A DNA stretch of 64,000 bases from Diplolepis rosae (lineage: Eukaryota > Arthropoda > Insecta > Hymenoptera > Diplolepididae), in NCBI GenBank assembly GCA_030998225.1, contig JAPYXD010000717.1:1511501-1575500 (forward strand). The letters are read 5' to 3'. A model generated the notes under the pieces. It saw only the letters and a program-made list of their open reading frames with translations. It ran no database searches and was not told the DNA's origin. Positions 23,340-34,414 of the stretch are shown here, piece after piece (positions within the stretch are counted from its first letter, which is position 1; each line of letters begins with the position of its first letter). The position numbers and the translations under genes are program-made.

Positions 23340-23490
23340 GTTGCTTGGACTACAGTTCGAGAGTAGAAGAGCAACGATCCCACATAATAAAAAACGAATT
23401 TAACCAATATTTGTATTAACTAAATTCGGCAGTTTAGACGACCTTCGCGTACTCATTATACTAATGAAATATTTTTTCGAGGCGTCTCCG
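23340..23490 (+). repeat. fragment of LTR-like family B
   Basis: Matches the right family B arm at 57395-57520 in the same orientation (GAGAGTAGAAGA-CAACGA-CCCACATAATAA, ATTCGGCAGTTT, GACC-CGCGTACTCATTAT). Its position about 230 bases before the env relic at 23724 may be chance. A 15-C run follows at 23650-23664. Confidence 0.75.
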
Positions 23491-23723
23491 AAGATTTGCT
23501 GCCAGTGGCTTTGTTTTTAATATTTTTCTCTGAAATTTTCAAAAAATATTCTCGAAATGTTACCTTGCAATACTGTAATCGGTTAATTTAAAATACATTG
23601 CCTGTATCTTGTGAAAAAATGTTTAAAAAAGTGTCTTTTTCACTGAACACCCCCCCCCCCCCCCATTTTAAGCGAAAAAGTACTTATATAATTTTCTGAT
23701 GTAAAGCTTCATCCATTAGCAGA

Positions 23724-24236
23724 ATGAGCCAAGAACACCTCACCCAAGGCCGAGAAAAATGGACCTGGATTTTGCTCGCTATATTAGCAACCCCAGTCAC
23801 TCCAACACAATATGAGATTCAACCGTTGAGGAACAACCCTAGATTATTTTATCCCAAAGTAGAGCCCTTGCGTATTACCAGTACATATTGCAGGATTGTC
23901 GTATACATGCATCTGCAGCACCTGCAAGCTCACCTCCAATTTAAAAACATATCAACCGATATAAATCACGTATATTTAACATGTATAAATCGATCCAAGG
24001 AGAAGTATTGTAGAAATGAGTTTAAAATAGACCTGTTCAACAGAAAAATCAAGCAAATCAAAAACATTTACGAAGAATTCAACAATATGCTAGTAGAAAT
24101 AAAGCAAGATACACCAGAAGTAAAAAACCCACCCCCAAGTGTGCAGAAAAGAAGAGCACCCTTATTGGGCTTTATCGGATCGATAATCACAGGTACACGA
24201 AAAAATATTTTTTTTAAATTGCCTCGAATGTTTTGA
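23724..24236 (+). pseudogene. N-terminal half of an F-like retroelement env
   Basis: A 170-residue frame with a hydrophobic N-terminal stretch (TWILLAILATPVT, about residues 15-27), which could be a signal peptide. Cysteines follow near residues 57, 92 and 100, then a coiled-coil-like region around residues 105-135. A basic site comes next (QKRRAP, residues 147-152), immediately followed by the hydrophobic LLGFIGSIITG. A furin-type site directly before a fusion peptide is the hallmark of baculovirus F-like Env proteins of insect LTR elements. The second half (heptad repeat, transmembrane anchor) is missing after 24236. The first lines of this gene recur at 59045-59110. Dead as it stands. Confidence 0.75.
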
Positions 24237-24950
24237 CTTATTTTTACGTATTTTAGTGCGCTGAATCCAAATCTAGTAACCAATTTGCTCCATCACGTAT
24301 AGATTTTTTGCTACATTGGGATATCCTTAGTCACCGTGTTGAAAATAAGGTTCATTTCACTGTGGTAATAACGAGAAAATTTTTATTTCAAAATTTAGCG
24401 AATGAAAAAAAAATGAAATTAGCCAACACAGTTTACATGTAAATTCACTCTTGGGTCAATGAATCTCCTGGTGGGCCCGTTTCTTCTTTCCCTGAATGCT
24501 TCTCTTAGTGCGTTGCTCGGCGAATTTTTCATCGGGGGTTTCCCTCAGCAGCAGCCAGCAGAAATCAGCCATCATATTGGTGTTCCATCTTCCTGTTATA
24601 TGTATAAAATGAATATAAAACCTCCTAAAATATCACGAGGGAGTGTTTCAATTTCGTTAACCATTACAACCTCTATTTTGGGCCAAGAAAATAAACTGCA
24701 GTCGGCTAAAAATAATTATCTGAATCTTCCTCATATGAGCAAGGTATGAAATCAAATTTTGTAAGAAAACGTGACGTGATGGAACATTTTGGCTATTTTT
24801 CCTGGATTCAGCGCCCCAGAATCCATAGGAATCAGTTGCAAAACTGGAGGCAGTTTTTTGTCCGTTCACCTGTGTTATTAGACCAGTGATAGGAGTTATG
24901 ACTTCAGACGATGAAGAAGAATATAACACCGCCATCAAGAAACTACTGGG
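24237..24950. other. no gene recognised
   Basis: An open frame at 24459-24749 has no recognisable domain. Nothing else seen. Confidence 0.35.
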
Positions 24951-25510
24951 TTGTCCAAAAAGTAATTGCTGATTTTACATATAGATGTCTTTGACCATCT
25001 TTTTGAATGGCTTATTTTAATGTTATGATTTTTTCCTGCTGGCGTTTGATAGCTGTCACTCTTAGCTTGCTTTGTAATCAAATTGTACGTAATTTTGTTT
25101 ACACTTGTTAGTTTGGCATTAACTTTAAAATGGAGTGTAAAATGAGCATTTTTGTCATATTTTGCTTTTTTGTTTCCGTAAAGGAAAGAACACAGCATAG
25201 GGTGCTAAAAAGTTACGTGATGTGTATGATAAGGAAGCCTTAAAAGACAGACAGTGTCGACATTGGTTTGATAAATTGCGTTCTGGAGATGTTTTACTCA
25301 AAGATGAGTAACATTCAGGTCTGAAAAATTTTCTTCTTAAACAAAATGAATTCGATCTTTTTTTGAAACGAATTATGACTGGTGATGAAAAATGGTTTGT
25401 TTACAATAATTTCGTTCAAAAACGATCATGAGCCAAGCGTAGTGAACCACCACAAACAACATCGAAAGCTGAATTGCATCAAAGAAAGATTATGCTGTCT
25501 GTTTCATAGC
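24951..25510 (+). mobile_element. internally deleted mariner relic
   Basis: Begins with TTGTCCAAAAAGTAATTGCT, a mariner-type terminal sequence. It includes transposase pieces: DVYDKEALKDRQCRHWFDKL with RSGD (helix-turn-helix region, about 25215-25290) and then FLKRIMTGDEKWFVYNN (first catalytic aspartate, about 25360-25410). Stops interrupt the frame and the DD34D third is missing. Confidence 0.8.
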
Positions 25511-26386
25511 GTAAGTTCATAGTGATGTGTATCCCGACTTTTGTTGAACTTTATTACGTATTTATCCCTATGCAACATTTCATTATTACTATACTGTATC
25601 TTGAAGAGTTTTTGCAGTTAATTTTAATTTGAGACCTGATATGATATACTAGACATATAAAAGTACACCATGTGGTCCAATAAATGTATTTAAATATACC
25701 CTGTGTTTTTAGAAATGCTAAATATTTGAGTTCCGTACGCAGCTTAATCGAGTTGAACTTGTCTTAACACGCTCACATGTGATTTTTGAGTAACAGGTAA
25801 TTACTTTTTATCCTATGTATATAAGATTTATCATGAAATAATTAAATTTAGTCATAATGACCCGATAAGTCCTTCAAATTGCACTTAGGGTAGAATTAAA
25901 GGATAATTAGAATTTCCAGGTTTAATTTTGAAAAAATAATACATAAAATTCGTGTATATATACATTAAACGTGAAAAAATATTAAAATATTTGCGACCCG
26001 ATAAAGGCCCTTGTACATAAATATATATAATATACACATATATACACACATATACACCTTAATAAATTCAAATAAATCACCTGGTATAAAACAATTATAT
26101 CTTGTCACCAGGCATAAGAATAGAAATATAATATTATATCATTGTATTATTGTATACATTATACTTATACAATATTAATAATACATACAAATTAATAATT
26201 AATAATTATTAAATTAAATTGATATAATATAATTGCATTTACTTATATGCAATAATAATATCTATAATTATACATAATTAATACAATTAAATTAATAATC
26301 AATAACCAATATTATATATAATGTATATCATAAGAAAAACAATTTGGAAAAGTAATTTGGAATAAAATTGATGTTCAAAATTTATT
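25511..26386. other. no gene; very AT-rich low-complexity DNA
   Basis: From 25960 to 26330 the sequence is almost purely A/T with ATACAC and AATAAT runs. No coding sequence. Confidence 0.5.
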
Positions 26387-26740
26387 CTTTCTGCTAAAGA
26401 GCATAAAAGCTTAAATTTCAGAATTAACCTTCTGCTTAAAAGCATAAAGGGGAATTCTCAAGAACACAAGTTTAGGAAAATGAAATAATTTTCTTTTTCG
26501 AATTATTGCTTTCTGCTAAAGAGCATAAAAGTCTTAATTCTAGAATTGACCCTCGGCTAAAGAGCATAAGTGTAAATTTTTAATAAAAGAAAAGTTGGAA
26601 TGAAAATTAAAGTTTAAAATTCAGTCTCTCTGCTGAAGAGCACAAGAGCTTGAATTACAGATTTAACTTTCTGCTAAAGAGCACAAGAGCGAATTCTCAA
26701 AACTCGATTTTATTTATTTTTGGAGAGGAAGGATTATTTA
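26387..26740. repeat. tandem repeat of about 120 bp, three units
   Basis: The phrase TTTCTGCTAAAGAGCATAAAAG recurs near 26389, 26510 and (as CTCTGCTGAAGAGCACAAGAG) 26626. Each is followed about 40 bases later by a second, shorter version. The layout is therefore three composite units of about 120 bases. The repeat lies in the leader side of the family B element. Confidence 0.75.
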
Positions 26741-26939
26741 AGTCGAGTTTAATATTTCTATCAATAATCAAAAGCTTTGGTTGATTTGCAAGGATATAGC
26801 TATCAATAGAAGCTCTTATGTCAATTCACCTAGCGTGGTGACTAGCTACATGAATTTGACTTACGTTTATCGAGAAGAAATGAAACAGTAAAAGATATGA
26901 GAATGCTAAAGTTAGGAATAAAGGAGGATCGGCAATTTA

Positions 26940-27210
26940 ATCGCTTAAGTTAGCCTCAAGGTCAAATTCTTGGTCAACAGTACAATTTTACTTTATTCTG
27001 CAATAAAATATGATTATAGAATGTAGAATTTAATTTTTCATAACAAGTCAAACAAGGCTCAAGTTATAAGCAATTAATTTTTATCAGACTAGCCAAGTTA
27101 GCCTCAAGGTCAAAACCCTGGGTAGTCGGGATAAAAAGACAAAACAAAAATAATTTCAAATAAAATAAAGACGATAGCTAGATCACTTAGGTTAGCCTCA
27201 AGGTCAAATC
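26940..27210. repeat. three interspersed copies of a 20-bp word
   Basis: AAGTTAGCCTCAAGGTCAAA (or AGGTTAGCC-) occurs near 26946, 27089 and 27188, spaced about 100-140 bases. The last copy is followed by a GTGATCTCAC palindrome. It lies in the same putative leader, upstream of the primer-binding site on the minus strand. Confidence 0.7.
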
Positions 27211-27394
27211 CCTCCGTGATCTCACGGCTTTATTTTATTTTATTGCGCAATATAAAAATTTTATGAGATAGATTGATAATAGATTTATGGAATTTTTAAA
27301 AGAAGTAAACAGTCAGACTTGAGAGTTTTGAAAAGAAAGTGTTTCGCTAGTAACAAAAAGTTACTAGTAAACGTAGCCAGTGGAGAATATCCCA

Positions 27395-27406
27395 CCGCTG
27401 CCACCA
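27395..27406 (-). promoter_or_regulatory. primer-binding site of family B element
   Basis: On the minus strand the LTR ends CCGTACGTAACA and is followed, six bases on, by TGGTGGCAGCGG. This is a common LTR-retroelement primer-binding sequence beginning with TGG. It fixes the orientation of the left family B copy as minus, with its LTR to the right. Confidence 0.7.
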
Positions 27407-27412
27407 ACAATT

Positions 27413-29337
27413 TGTTACGTACGGCTATTATCAATAAAATAAACTCAAAATCAAAAAGTAAATATCATTACCTTTAATATATTTTAATAATAACTAGGAG
27501 TATGCGGAGGTCGTCCAAACTGCCAAATTTAGTTGATATAAATATTAGCTAAATTCGTTTATTATTATGTGGGGTCGTTGGTCTACTACTCTTGGACTGA
27601 GAGTGTATTCTACCCACGCCTACGCATTATCACTTTTAATTTTGAAAGAGAAAAGGAGAAAGGTGCTTCAAATAAGTTCAAATCGAGTGGTTAAAATTCA
27701 CATGAATGAAAAGAGACAATTCATTGTCAAGGAAAACAAAACAACCAAACCGATGTGAACATTTTTGCATGGGTTAAAGCAGAAAAAGTAAATTAGAATG
27801 ATACAAAGTACGTTACCACCTTCTTGTGTTTATTCTAGTTCTTAAATCCTACCGGATGTCCTGGGAGCAGAAGCAAAGAAGAATACGTTCTGGCTGCTGA
27901 AGTCCTGGAGATCCGGGCCAAATTCGAGTTGAAATTGTCGTGGTTCCAAAAAGAAGGAACCGCTCTTGTCCTTACGCGACTCATTCGCGCACACACCCTT
28001 TTTTCTTCAGTTGGACCTTATAGTTTTAAGGTGAGAAAAAGGTGGATGGCTTTTAACCAGAAGGGAGACAGTACTTTTAAATTGTCTGCCCTTCACCACT
28101 CTTGTCTCACAATAATCCTATTCATGGTTTTGGAAAATAGACTCCTCTTCGTTTTGAGATTCGACGAGGAGGTGTAGATTTTCTTATCTAGATAGTGATT
28201 GGCTTACTAGATTTTTAGCTCTAGATCGCGAAACGCTATTGGTGATTAAATACTCTCAGTGTCACTATATTGCGTTTGGCTTCCGTCGGAGAGAAAATTT
28301 TTTTATTGTTAACGTCCGCCCAATTACAATCCCCAATTTGTAGCCCTGGCTAGGTCTTTTTACGAACCTAGGTCAACTAGTCAGGTGATAGGATGCGCTT
28401 GTTCCGAACCGCAGACGGGCAAAGTAGAGAAAATAATATTCTCTACTTTCCGAGTAGTTCTGGCCAGCACCAGGTACATTTTTGTACGAAGTGAAGCGTT
28501 GTTCAGCGAGAGCGTGGCCCAGTGATGCGAACAGATGGTAATCCGACGGAGCCAAGTCTGGAGAATAAGTGGCATGCGCCAGTATTTCCCAACTGAACGT
28601 CTCGATCGCTTCCTTGAACCGTTTCGCTGTGTGTGATGGGGCATTATCGTGAAGAAAAATGACTTTGTGTTGCTTTCTTCGATAATCCGGTAATTTTTCT
28701 TGTAATGCTCGATTTAAATCGATCATTTGCGATTCGTGTTGACAGTTTCACCAGGTTTTAGCAGCTCATAATAGATAACACCCTTCTGATCCCACCAAAC
28801 GCACTTTTTCGGTGGTTTTCCACGATCTTCGTTTCTCACATCAAAATTACCACTTTTGAATTTTTTGAACCAATCGAAACACTGCGTTTTGCCAAGAGAA
28901 TGTTCACCGTAAGCTTCTTTTACTTGGTAGCCTACTTCTCATTACCTGTTGCCAAGTAAAATTTGTGATGAAATGATTATTTCTGATATAGTTGATATTT
29001 TTGGATCATATTTCATGACACCAATAAATCAAATATCGATATAAAATGATTAAATCGATTCCTTTGATTATCAATTCTGGATTCTGACACCTTAATATTT
29101 TTCGTCATCAGAAAAAACAATGGTTGAGATTCTTTTCAGAAATATCGTACGCACTGCCTATGCTAACTTGTAGCTATCCAAGTTTGTTTATAGTATTAAT
29201 AGTAGAAGTACCGTAATTCTTATGCGTTTAACGAAAGTATAATAGGAAATTTTGGGAGGGAATATAGGGAAAACTATGGAAAAAGTAGATGGAAACTATT
29301 TAGAAATTATGGAAAAACTAAACATCATTGATACTCG
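27413..29337 (-). repeat. long LTR of family B, left copy (interrupted)
   Basis: The sequence from TGTTACGTACGGCTATTA (27413) to ATCATTGATACTCG (29337) matches, in inverse orientation, 55853-57588. It is interrupted by a mariner relic (about 28430-28940). It stops exactly where the 3' LTR of element A begins. The right copy continues past the equivalent base (55853 and lower), so element A probably inserted into this LTR. Confidence 0.75.
28373..28940 (-). mobile_element. mariner relic inside family B LTR
   Basis: A minus-strand frame of 117 residues carries VIFLHDNAPSHTAKRFKEAI (second catalytic aspartate) and YSPDLAPSDYHLF (third), spaced as in DD34D mariners. Upstream, from about 28930, pieces of the N-terminal region occur (EAYGEHSLGKTQCFDWFKKF, then KKCVWWDQKGVIYYELL). 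The region between them, with the first aspartate, is deleted. It is a different mariner lineage from the copies at 2013 and 57640. Confidence 0.85.
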
Positions 29338-30816
29338 TGTGACGTCCTAAGTTTTAAATTAATATAAATATTTCCTACCTAAAGTCTAGAGCCAATTACC
29401 CTATCTATATTCCTCTGTTTATTATTAATTGTAATTAATAAATTACCGGGTAGAGGACAAGCCAAATAAATTAAATAACAATTAATTTTAACAAGTATAG
29501 TTTATTGAAAATTACTATATTGACCCAAACGAAAAAAGAGTTGGTGGCAGGCTGGTTTTTCCTTTCGGTTGGGTGAGTCTAGTTTTGTCCAACCTTAAAG
29601 AAAATCGAACCGTGAGTTTAAGTGTAAAAGGACAAGAGAAATTTAATAAAGAAAAGGGTTTCTTTTTATTAACTTACCGGTTTGTTTTGATGTTAGGTGC
29701 CTATTAGGTACAATATTCCCTTAGGTGGTCTTAGTCCTTCCTGGTTCCAATAATAGGTAACTCCAACACTTACTCATAGATTATCCTTATTTGGTTTCGC
29801 ACACTGACACGTAATCCTGGTTTGAAACAATTATGTTTCGGCTACAAATATGTCACTTGCTACCTTGTTGTGACTTTGGCGACTTGACGATTTATTACCG
29901 GCACTGCGACGATGGGTCGGTTTGAAATTTGATCCGCACTTAGACTCCGTAGATTTCGACGACTCTCCTTAGGCCTCGACATCTGGTATATATTGTCGCT
30001 TGTGGTTTCAATCCATAGAACGGAAGCATGGGGGTTCGAGTTGTATAGTTTCAATAGCTTTTTCGAAGGGCATTGGTATCTTAGGTGTCAGATTGTTGAA
30101 TTGAAACCATGGGCCAGCTTTGGTTGTATGCTGCGTTGGTGAGCTTAGGGTCTCACACCGATTTTCAAAGTCCGTGAGGGTCGTGATTTCTTGGTGTGGG
30201 TGTTACTCACATTTTCTTAAGGAGCTGTATAAACCCGTGCCACCAGGTTTAGTTAGTTTTAGTCGTAAGGGTCAATTACATTATTTTTATACATAGGTAG
30301 TAAGATACAATTACGAGAATATAGTTGTCTTACAATAGGTATTTGATTTTAATTATGTTTTAATATTTAAACATTCTTGAGTGTTTTTAAAAATTATGTA
30401 AATATTATGAACAAATATAATTTATAATTAACTAATGGTTATTGCTAAGTGAATAATAACAAACTGCATGAGATAAAAGTAACAACAATTATTATCATAA
30501 TTATTATTATAAAAGTTGAAATGACATTGTTGTTATATAATATTTGTTGCAGCTTGTTAATCGTTTTTTAATAACAATGATAATGAAAACCGATGGTGAA
30601 AAATAAGAATAATTTGTTGTAATTAATAGTTTATGAATCACATAAACTGTCAATTGTTATAAAATATAACAGTGTCACACAACAACACTACATATCATAT
30701 AATAATAATAGTGACATATAATATAATCATAACATAACACAACACAATATAATAGCATATAATATATAATAATATAATAATATAATAGATAATATAGTAG
30801 TCATGGATACGTGACA
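29338..30816 (-). repeat. 3' LTR of element A
   Basis: On the minus strand it runs TGTCACGTATCC ... GGACGTCACA, with short inverted ends (TGTCACG/CGTCACA-like). It directly follows the polypurine tract. The inner 410 bases (30406-30816) are extremely AT-rich and absent from the truncated 5' copy. The frame at 29860-30054 recurs at 53214-53408 only because the LTRs are duplicates. It is not a gene. Confidence 0.85.
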
Positions 30817-30830
30817 CCTCCCCCCCTAAG
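30817..30830 (-). promoter_or_regulatory. polypurine tract of element A
   Basis: On the minus strand CTTAGGGGGGGAGG lies immediately before the LTR start TGTCACG. A G-rich purine run in this position primes plus-strand DNA synthesis in LTR elements. Confidence 0.8.
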
Positions 30831-30994
30831 TTCGATCGTGGGGGTGAAAGAATAGAGCTGTAACGATCGAATCTTCGGATGAAGAAATAAAATGTTGATT
30901 ACATTTTTAGGAAAAGAAATTAATATGGAGTAAGGGGTATCACGTATATGATCCTTATCAAATTAATATTTAGTGGAAAATATACATGCAGTGG

Positions 30995-31024
<30 letters not shown>

Positions 31025-31026
<2 letters not shown>

Positions 31027-31498
31027 AATTGGGTCGAAGGTTCTTATTTCTCATCGGCCCTTTACATGCGTAAATCAAATGCCCTCTTTCATAGCATTTT
31101 TCACAAGCCCCAGTCCATTTATATAACACTTTACGATTTCCAAAACTGTTTGTTTTGATTCTTGAACCGTTTTGTTCGCTAAAGACATCATTTTCGTTTA
31201 ACAATTCTAATAATTTTCTGGCTGCAGCGTGTTTTGCCTGTTTGATATTTGGAGCTTCGTCACTGCTACATGTATATTTAGAACAATCTTTAGTCAACGT
31301 AAATTTTGCGATGAAAGTCGGAATATTAAATAAATTGAAAGATGTTATTTCGTATTTTGTAGGTGTAAAATCGTATTCTACGCTTAATTCATTAATCAAT
31401 TGCATAGGGCTAGCGACTGTGGCTGCATTTATTGTTCTAAATGGAACTTCCATTTTTTCTGAAACATACAGAGAATAAATTTTATAGAGAAAGACCAA
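31025..31498 (-). CDS. dsRNA-binding-domain protein with C-terminal CCHC zinc knuckle
   Basis: An intact 157-codon frame. Residues 32-97 form a dsRBD: helix 1 PMQLINELSVEYDF, the P-x-YE start of strand 1 (TPTKYEI), PTFIAKFTL in strand 2 and the final RNA-contacting helix with KQAKHAAARKLLELL. Residues 132-145 (CEKCYERGHLIYAC) are a C-x2-C-x4-H-x4-C knuckle of the retroviral nucleocapsid type, followed by a basic tail. The start may be M1 or the internal Met near residue 16. It is the last gene before the polypurine tract. A decayed paralogue lies at 7150-7620. By family knowledge, dsRBDs bind double-stranded RNA. A role in blocking RNA silencing or in packaging is inference. I know of no gypsy-type element described with this fusion. 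Confidence 0.8.
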
Positions 31499-31663
31499 AA
31501 GTTGCTAATTGATTAAGAATAGAATATCTTTCTATGAAGTATGAGTTGTTCTTAACATAAAATCTCGTAGTGAAAACTTACATTTATCGTTATTATAGTA
31601 GTATTAAGATTATAAAAGGGTGGCATGATTTTGTTTGAATGTTAAATTTATTATTTTTCATTA

Positions 31664-31880
31664 TCAATTTTCGAAGATTATTGTTGAAGCTTCAGAATTA
31701 TAATCGACCTCATAAGGTTCCGAATCCGATTCTGAATCGGATTCTATAAACGACTGCTGTACTACATATGAATTTGGTTCTTCTACACTTAGTTTGAAAT
31801 CAATAAAAGCTCTACAATTCTCACAATTATCTGCTCTTTGTCTAAAACAATATACTGGTTTGTCGCAAGCATGACAATTG
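31664..31880 (-). pseudogene. C-terminal part of split cysteine-rich ORF
   Basis: The coding part left of the foldback insertion carries cysteine pairs (CHACDKPVYC, CENC) and an acidic Ser/Asp/Glu-rich tail (ESDSESDSEPYEVDY). The frame continues into the foldback arm up to 31945, but that part is not gene sequence. The other half is at 34074-34414. If the insertion and one CAATTG copy are ignored, the two halves lie in the same frame. Zinc binding is likely from the C-x2-C spacing. No family recognised. It lies between env and the dsRBD ORF. Confidence 0.6.
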
Positions 31881-34073
31881 AGCACCTGGATTTTAAAACT
31901 CGCCGCGTTCTCGGAAACAGGTAAAAGTATTGTCCACTGGGTCAAAATGAAGGTTTGAAAAAAATGTTTTTTAATTAAAAAAATAAATATATATTCGAAT
32001 AGAGCATGTTCAGCCCCATATTTTTCCTAAGTGAAATTTTTTATCCGTTCATTATTTTCTTCAATAAAAATAAAAACTCAAAATTTTTCCTTCGAGAAAA
32101 AGTGGTTTTTTAAACATTTAACTCGTCATTTCTCAGCAAAAAATGTATGAAATGATTTGAGACTTTCAGAACTTATGTAAAACATACCACTGAAGCCGGT
32201 AAGATCCTTTAAATAATTGAAATATGCAATTGTTTATAGATATTTAATAACAAATTGATGCGCGCCGCATTTCGTGTTTTTCTAACTTCGCCGACAAAAA
32301 GTATCTGGGGAAGTTTAACCTACAAAAAACTTCTAGCGAGAAAGTTCTTGCCATATGTACAAAGAAGTTTTTCTGAAAATTTGAGATTATTCGGATGAAA
32401 ACTACAGGAGTACTATGGATTATTATTAAAAACTTCTCGGCAGCCGCATCGCGCCTCGGGCATCGAGCACGTGCCAAAGTGCAAGTTGCCGGTCGCATCT
32501 TCTTTTTTCAATGTTTCTATTTACAGGATCGTTATCTAGCGTGTAATTTAACAAAACAGTAAAACCCGCTTCATAGTCAATTTCGAAAAAGAAAATCTTT
32601 AAAAAAAATCCTGGTATCTCTTATCCTTTGCTATGTTAACGATTCACAATGGATCTGTTAGGATAGTGGTAGTACTCCAGCTTTGTAATTATTCGAAGTT
32701 GCGTGCTCGATACTCGTTGACTGCATTATTTTTTTTAAATTTTATTTATCAAAATGTTTATTACTTCACTTTTCTGATAAAAGTTTTTAGAATTATGCAA
32801 ATATAATACTTTCTAACACTAATTTTTTAATTTAAATTCGCTTTTTCGACCATTTTATTACCTTTTCGCAAAAAATATTTTCTCCTACCAAAATTATTTA
32901 TTTTGTTTTTGTTATATTTTGTAATATTTGTATATTAATAAATATTTTTAAAAATAAAACAAAAAATAAAATGCAGTCAGCGAGCATCGAGCATGCAACC
33001 TTCTACCTAAAAGGCTTTTTTATGGAACCTTGTAAGGCTTATTAATAAAGTAACGTTAATTCAAAATTCAACAAGGATTATATATTTATTTCTCGTTTCT
33101 ACAATAATTTTTTTTGCATTGCTTACTTTGTAAACTGAAATACGAACATTCCTTAGTGTGTATCACTGAAATACTAACACATTTGGATTTTTTAATAATA
33201 TTCACTTTGTAAGAACTTTCATTTCTAGTTCTTTTTTTGCCATAAAACTCTTTATCATTTTTATCACACATCGTAAATAATTTATAAATAAAACATCTAA
33301 AACAACCGGACAAATGATTGCAAAAATACTGCGAAACGAATACAATTTGTAGGAGCCGAAATAAACATGAATCTTCAAAATAATGCTTTTATACTCTCTG
33401 CTTCTTTAAAAGTGTCCTTGAATGTATGTAAACAAAAACATCAAAACAAAAGAGATGCGACCGGCAACTTGCACTTCGGCACGTGCTCGATGCCCGAGGC
33501 GCGATGCGACTGCCGAGAAGTTTTTAATAATAATCCATAGGACTCCTGTATTTTTCATCCGAATAATCTCAAATTTTCAGAAAAACTTCTTTGTACATAT
33601 GGCAAGAACTTTCTCGCTAGAAGTTTTTTGTAGGTTAAACTTCCCCAGATACTTTTTGTCGGCGAAGTTAGAAAAACACGAAATACGGCGCACATCAATT
33701 TGTTATTAAATATCTATAAACAATTGCATATTTCAATTATTTAAAGGATCTTACCGGCTTCAGTGGTATGTTTTACATAAGTTCTGAAAGTCTCAAATCA
33801 TTTCATACATTTTTTGCTGAGAAATGACGAGTTAAATGTTTAAAAAACCACTTTTTCTCGAAGGAAAAATTTTGAGTTTTTATTTTTATTGAAGAAAATA
33901 ATGAACGAATAAAAAAATTTCACTTAGGAAAAATATGGGGCTGAACATGCTCTATTCGAATATATATTTATTTTTTAAATTAAAAAACATTTTTTTCAAA
34001 CCTTCATTTTGACCCAGTGGACAATACTTTTACCTGTTTCCGAGAGCGCGGCGAGTTTTAGATTCCAGGTGCT
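31881..34073. mobile_element. 2.2-kb foldback element with CAATTG target duplication
   Basis: The element begins AGCACCTGGA and ends TCCAGGTGCT. It is flanked on both sides by CAATTG (31875-31880 and 34074-34079). The outer arms (31881 to about 32517, and about 33425 to 34073) are nearly perfect inverted repeats of about 640 bases. A second inner inverted pair (about 32690-32760 and 32930-33010) contains a GTGCTCGATACTCG word reminiscent of a tRNA T-arm. The long open frames in the arms (32244-32498, 33422-33709) are mirror images of each other and are explained by the palindrome. No transposase is seen, so it is non-autonomous. Confidence 0.85.
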
Positions 34074-34414
34074 CAATTGGTATCTGATAAATTGCTGAAT
34101 GGCGTACATCTATCCGTAAGTTCACAAATATTATCGCGTTCGTCGTCAGTTATTACAAAATAGCAGTCAACGCATAACGGTCTTCCTAGTATTGGATTGA
34201 ATAATACTTGTTCATCTGCGTGTATTTTAATGTAACAAAAATAATTCATGTATAAACTATGTAAGAATGTAGAATAATAGTTCAATAGATTTGTTTTGCT
34301 TTTTCGTGCAGTTTTGGGAGCAGTCGTCTCAGTTGGCAGAATTTTCCTGCGAGGAGATATAAAAAAAAATTGTTTTATTTTTAATATTTTGGGCATACCA
34401 AAGTATGCTTTCAA
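34074..34414 (-). pseudogene. N-terminal part of split cysteine-rich ORF
   Basis: The frame has a basic N-terminal half (SPRRKILPTE, TARKSKTN) and then VLFNPILGRPLCVDCYF with a C-x2-C pair, followed by further cysteines (NICELTDRC). A stop is created directly by the foldback insertion. A possible intron acceptor (CACGCAG) precedes the FNPILG segment, so the first half may not be coding. Function unknown. Confidence 0.55.

Noticed and set aside
26387..27210. CRISPR-like array
   Set aside because: Repeats are few, imperfect and unevenly spaced, the context is a retroelement leader, and no cas genes are present.
29860..30054. 64-codon frame duplicated at 53214-53408
   Set aside because: It lies inside the LTR of element A, so the duplication is the LTR pair. 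No motif supports coding.
31155..31478. Plus-strand frame of 107 codons with hydrophobic stretches
   Set aside because: Antisense shadow of the dsRBD ORF, whose domain pattern is far stronger.
32640..32730. Possible tRNA gene in the centre of the foldback element
   Set aside because: Only a T-arm-like word is present. D and anticodon stems do not form convincingly.
32244..33709. Two open frames of about 84-95 codons with near-identical proteins on opposite strands
   Set aside because: They are mirror images created by the inverted-repeat arms of the foldback element, not duplicated genes.
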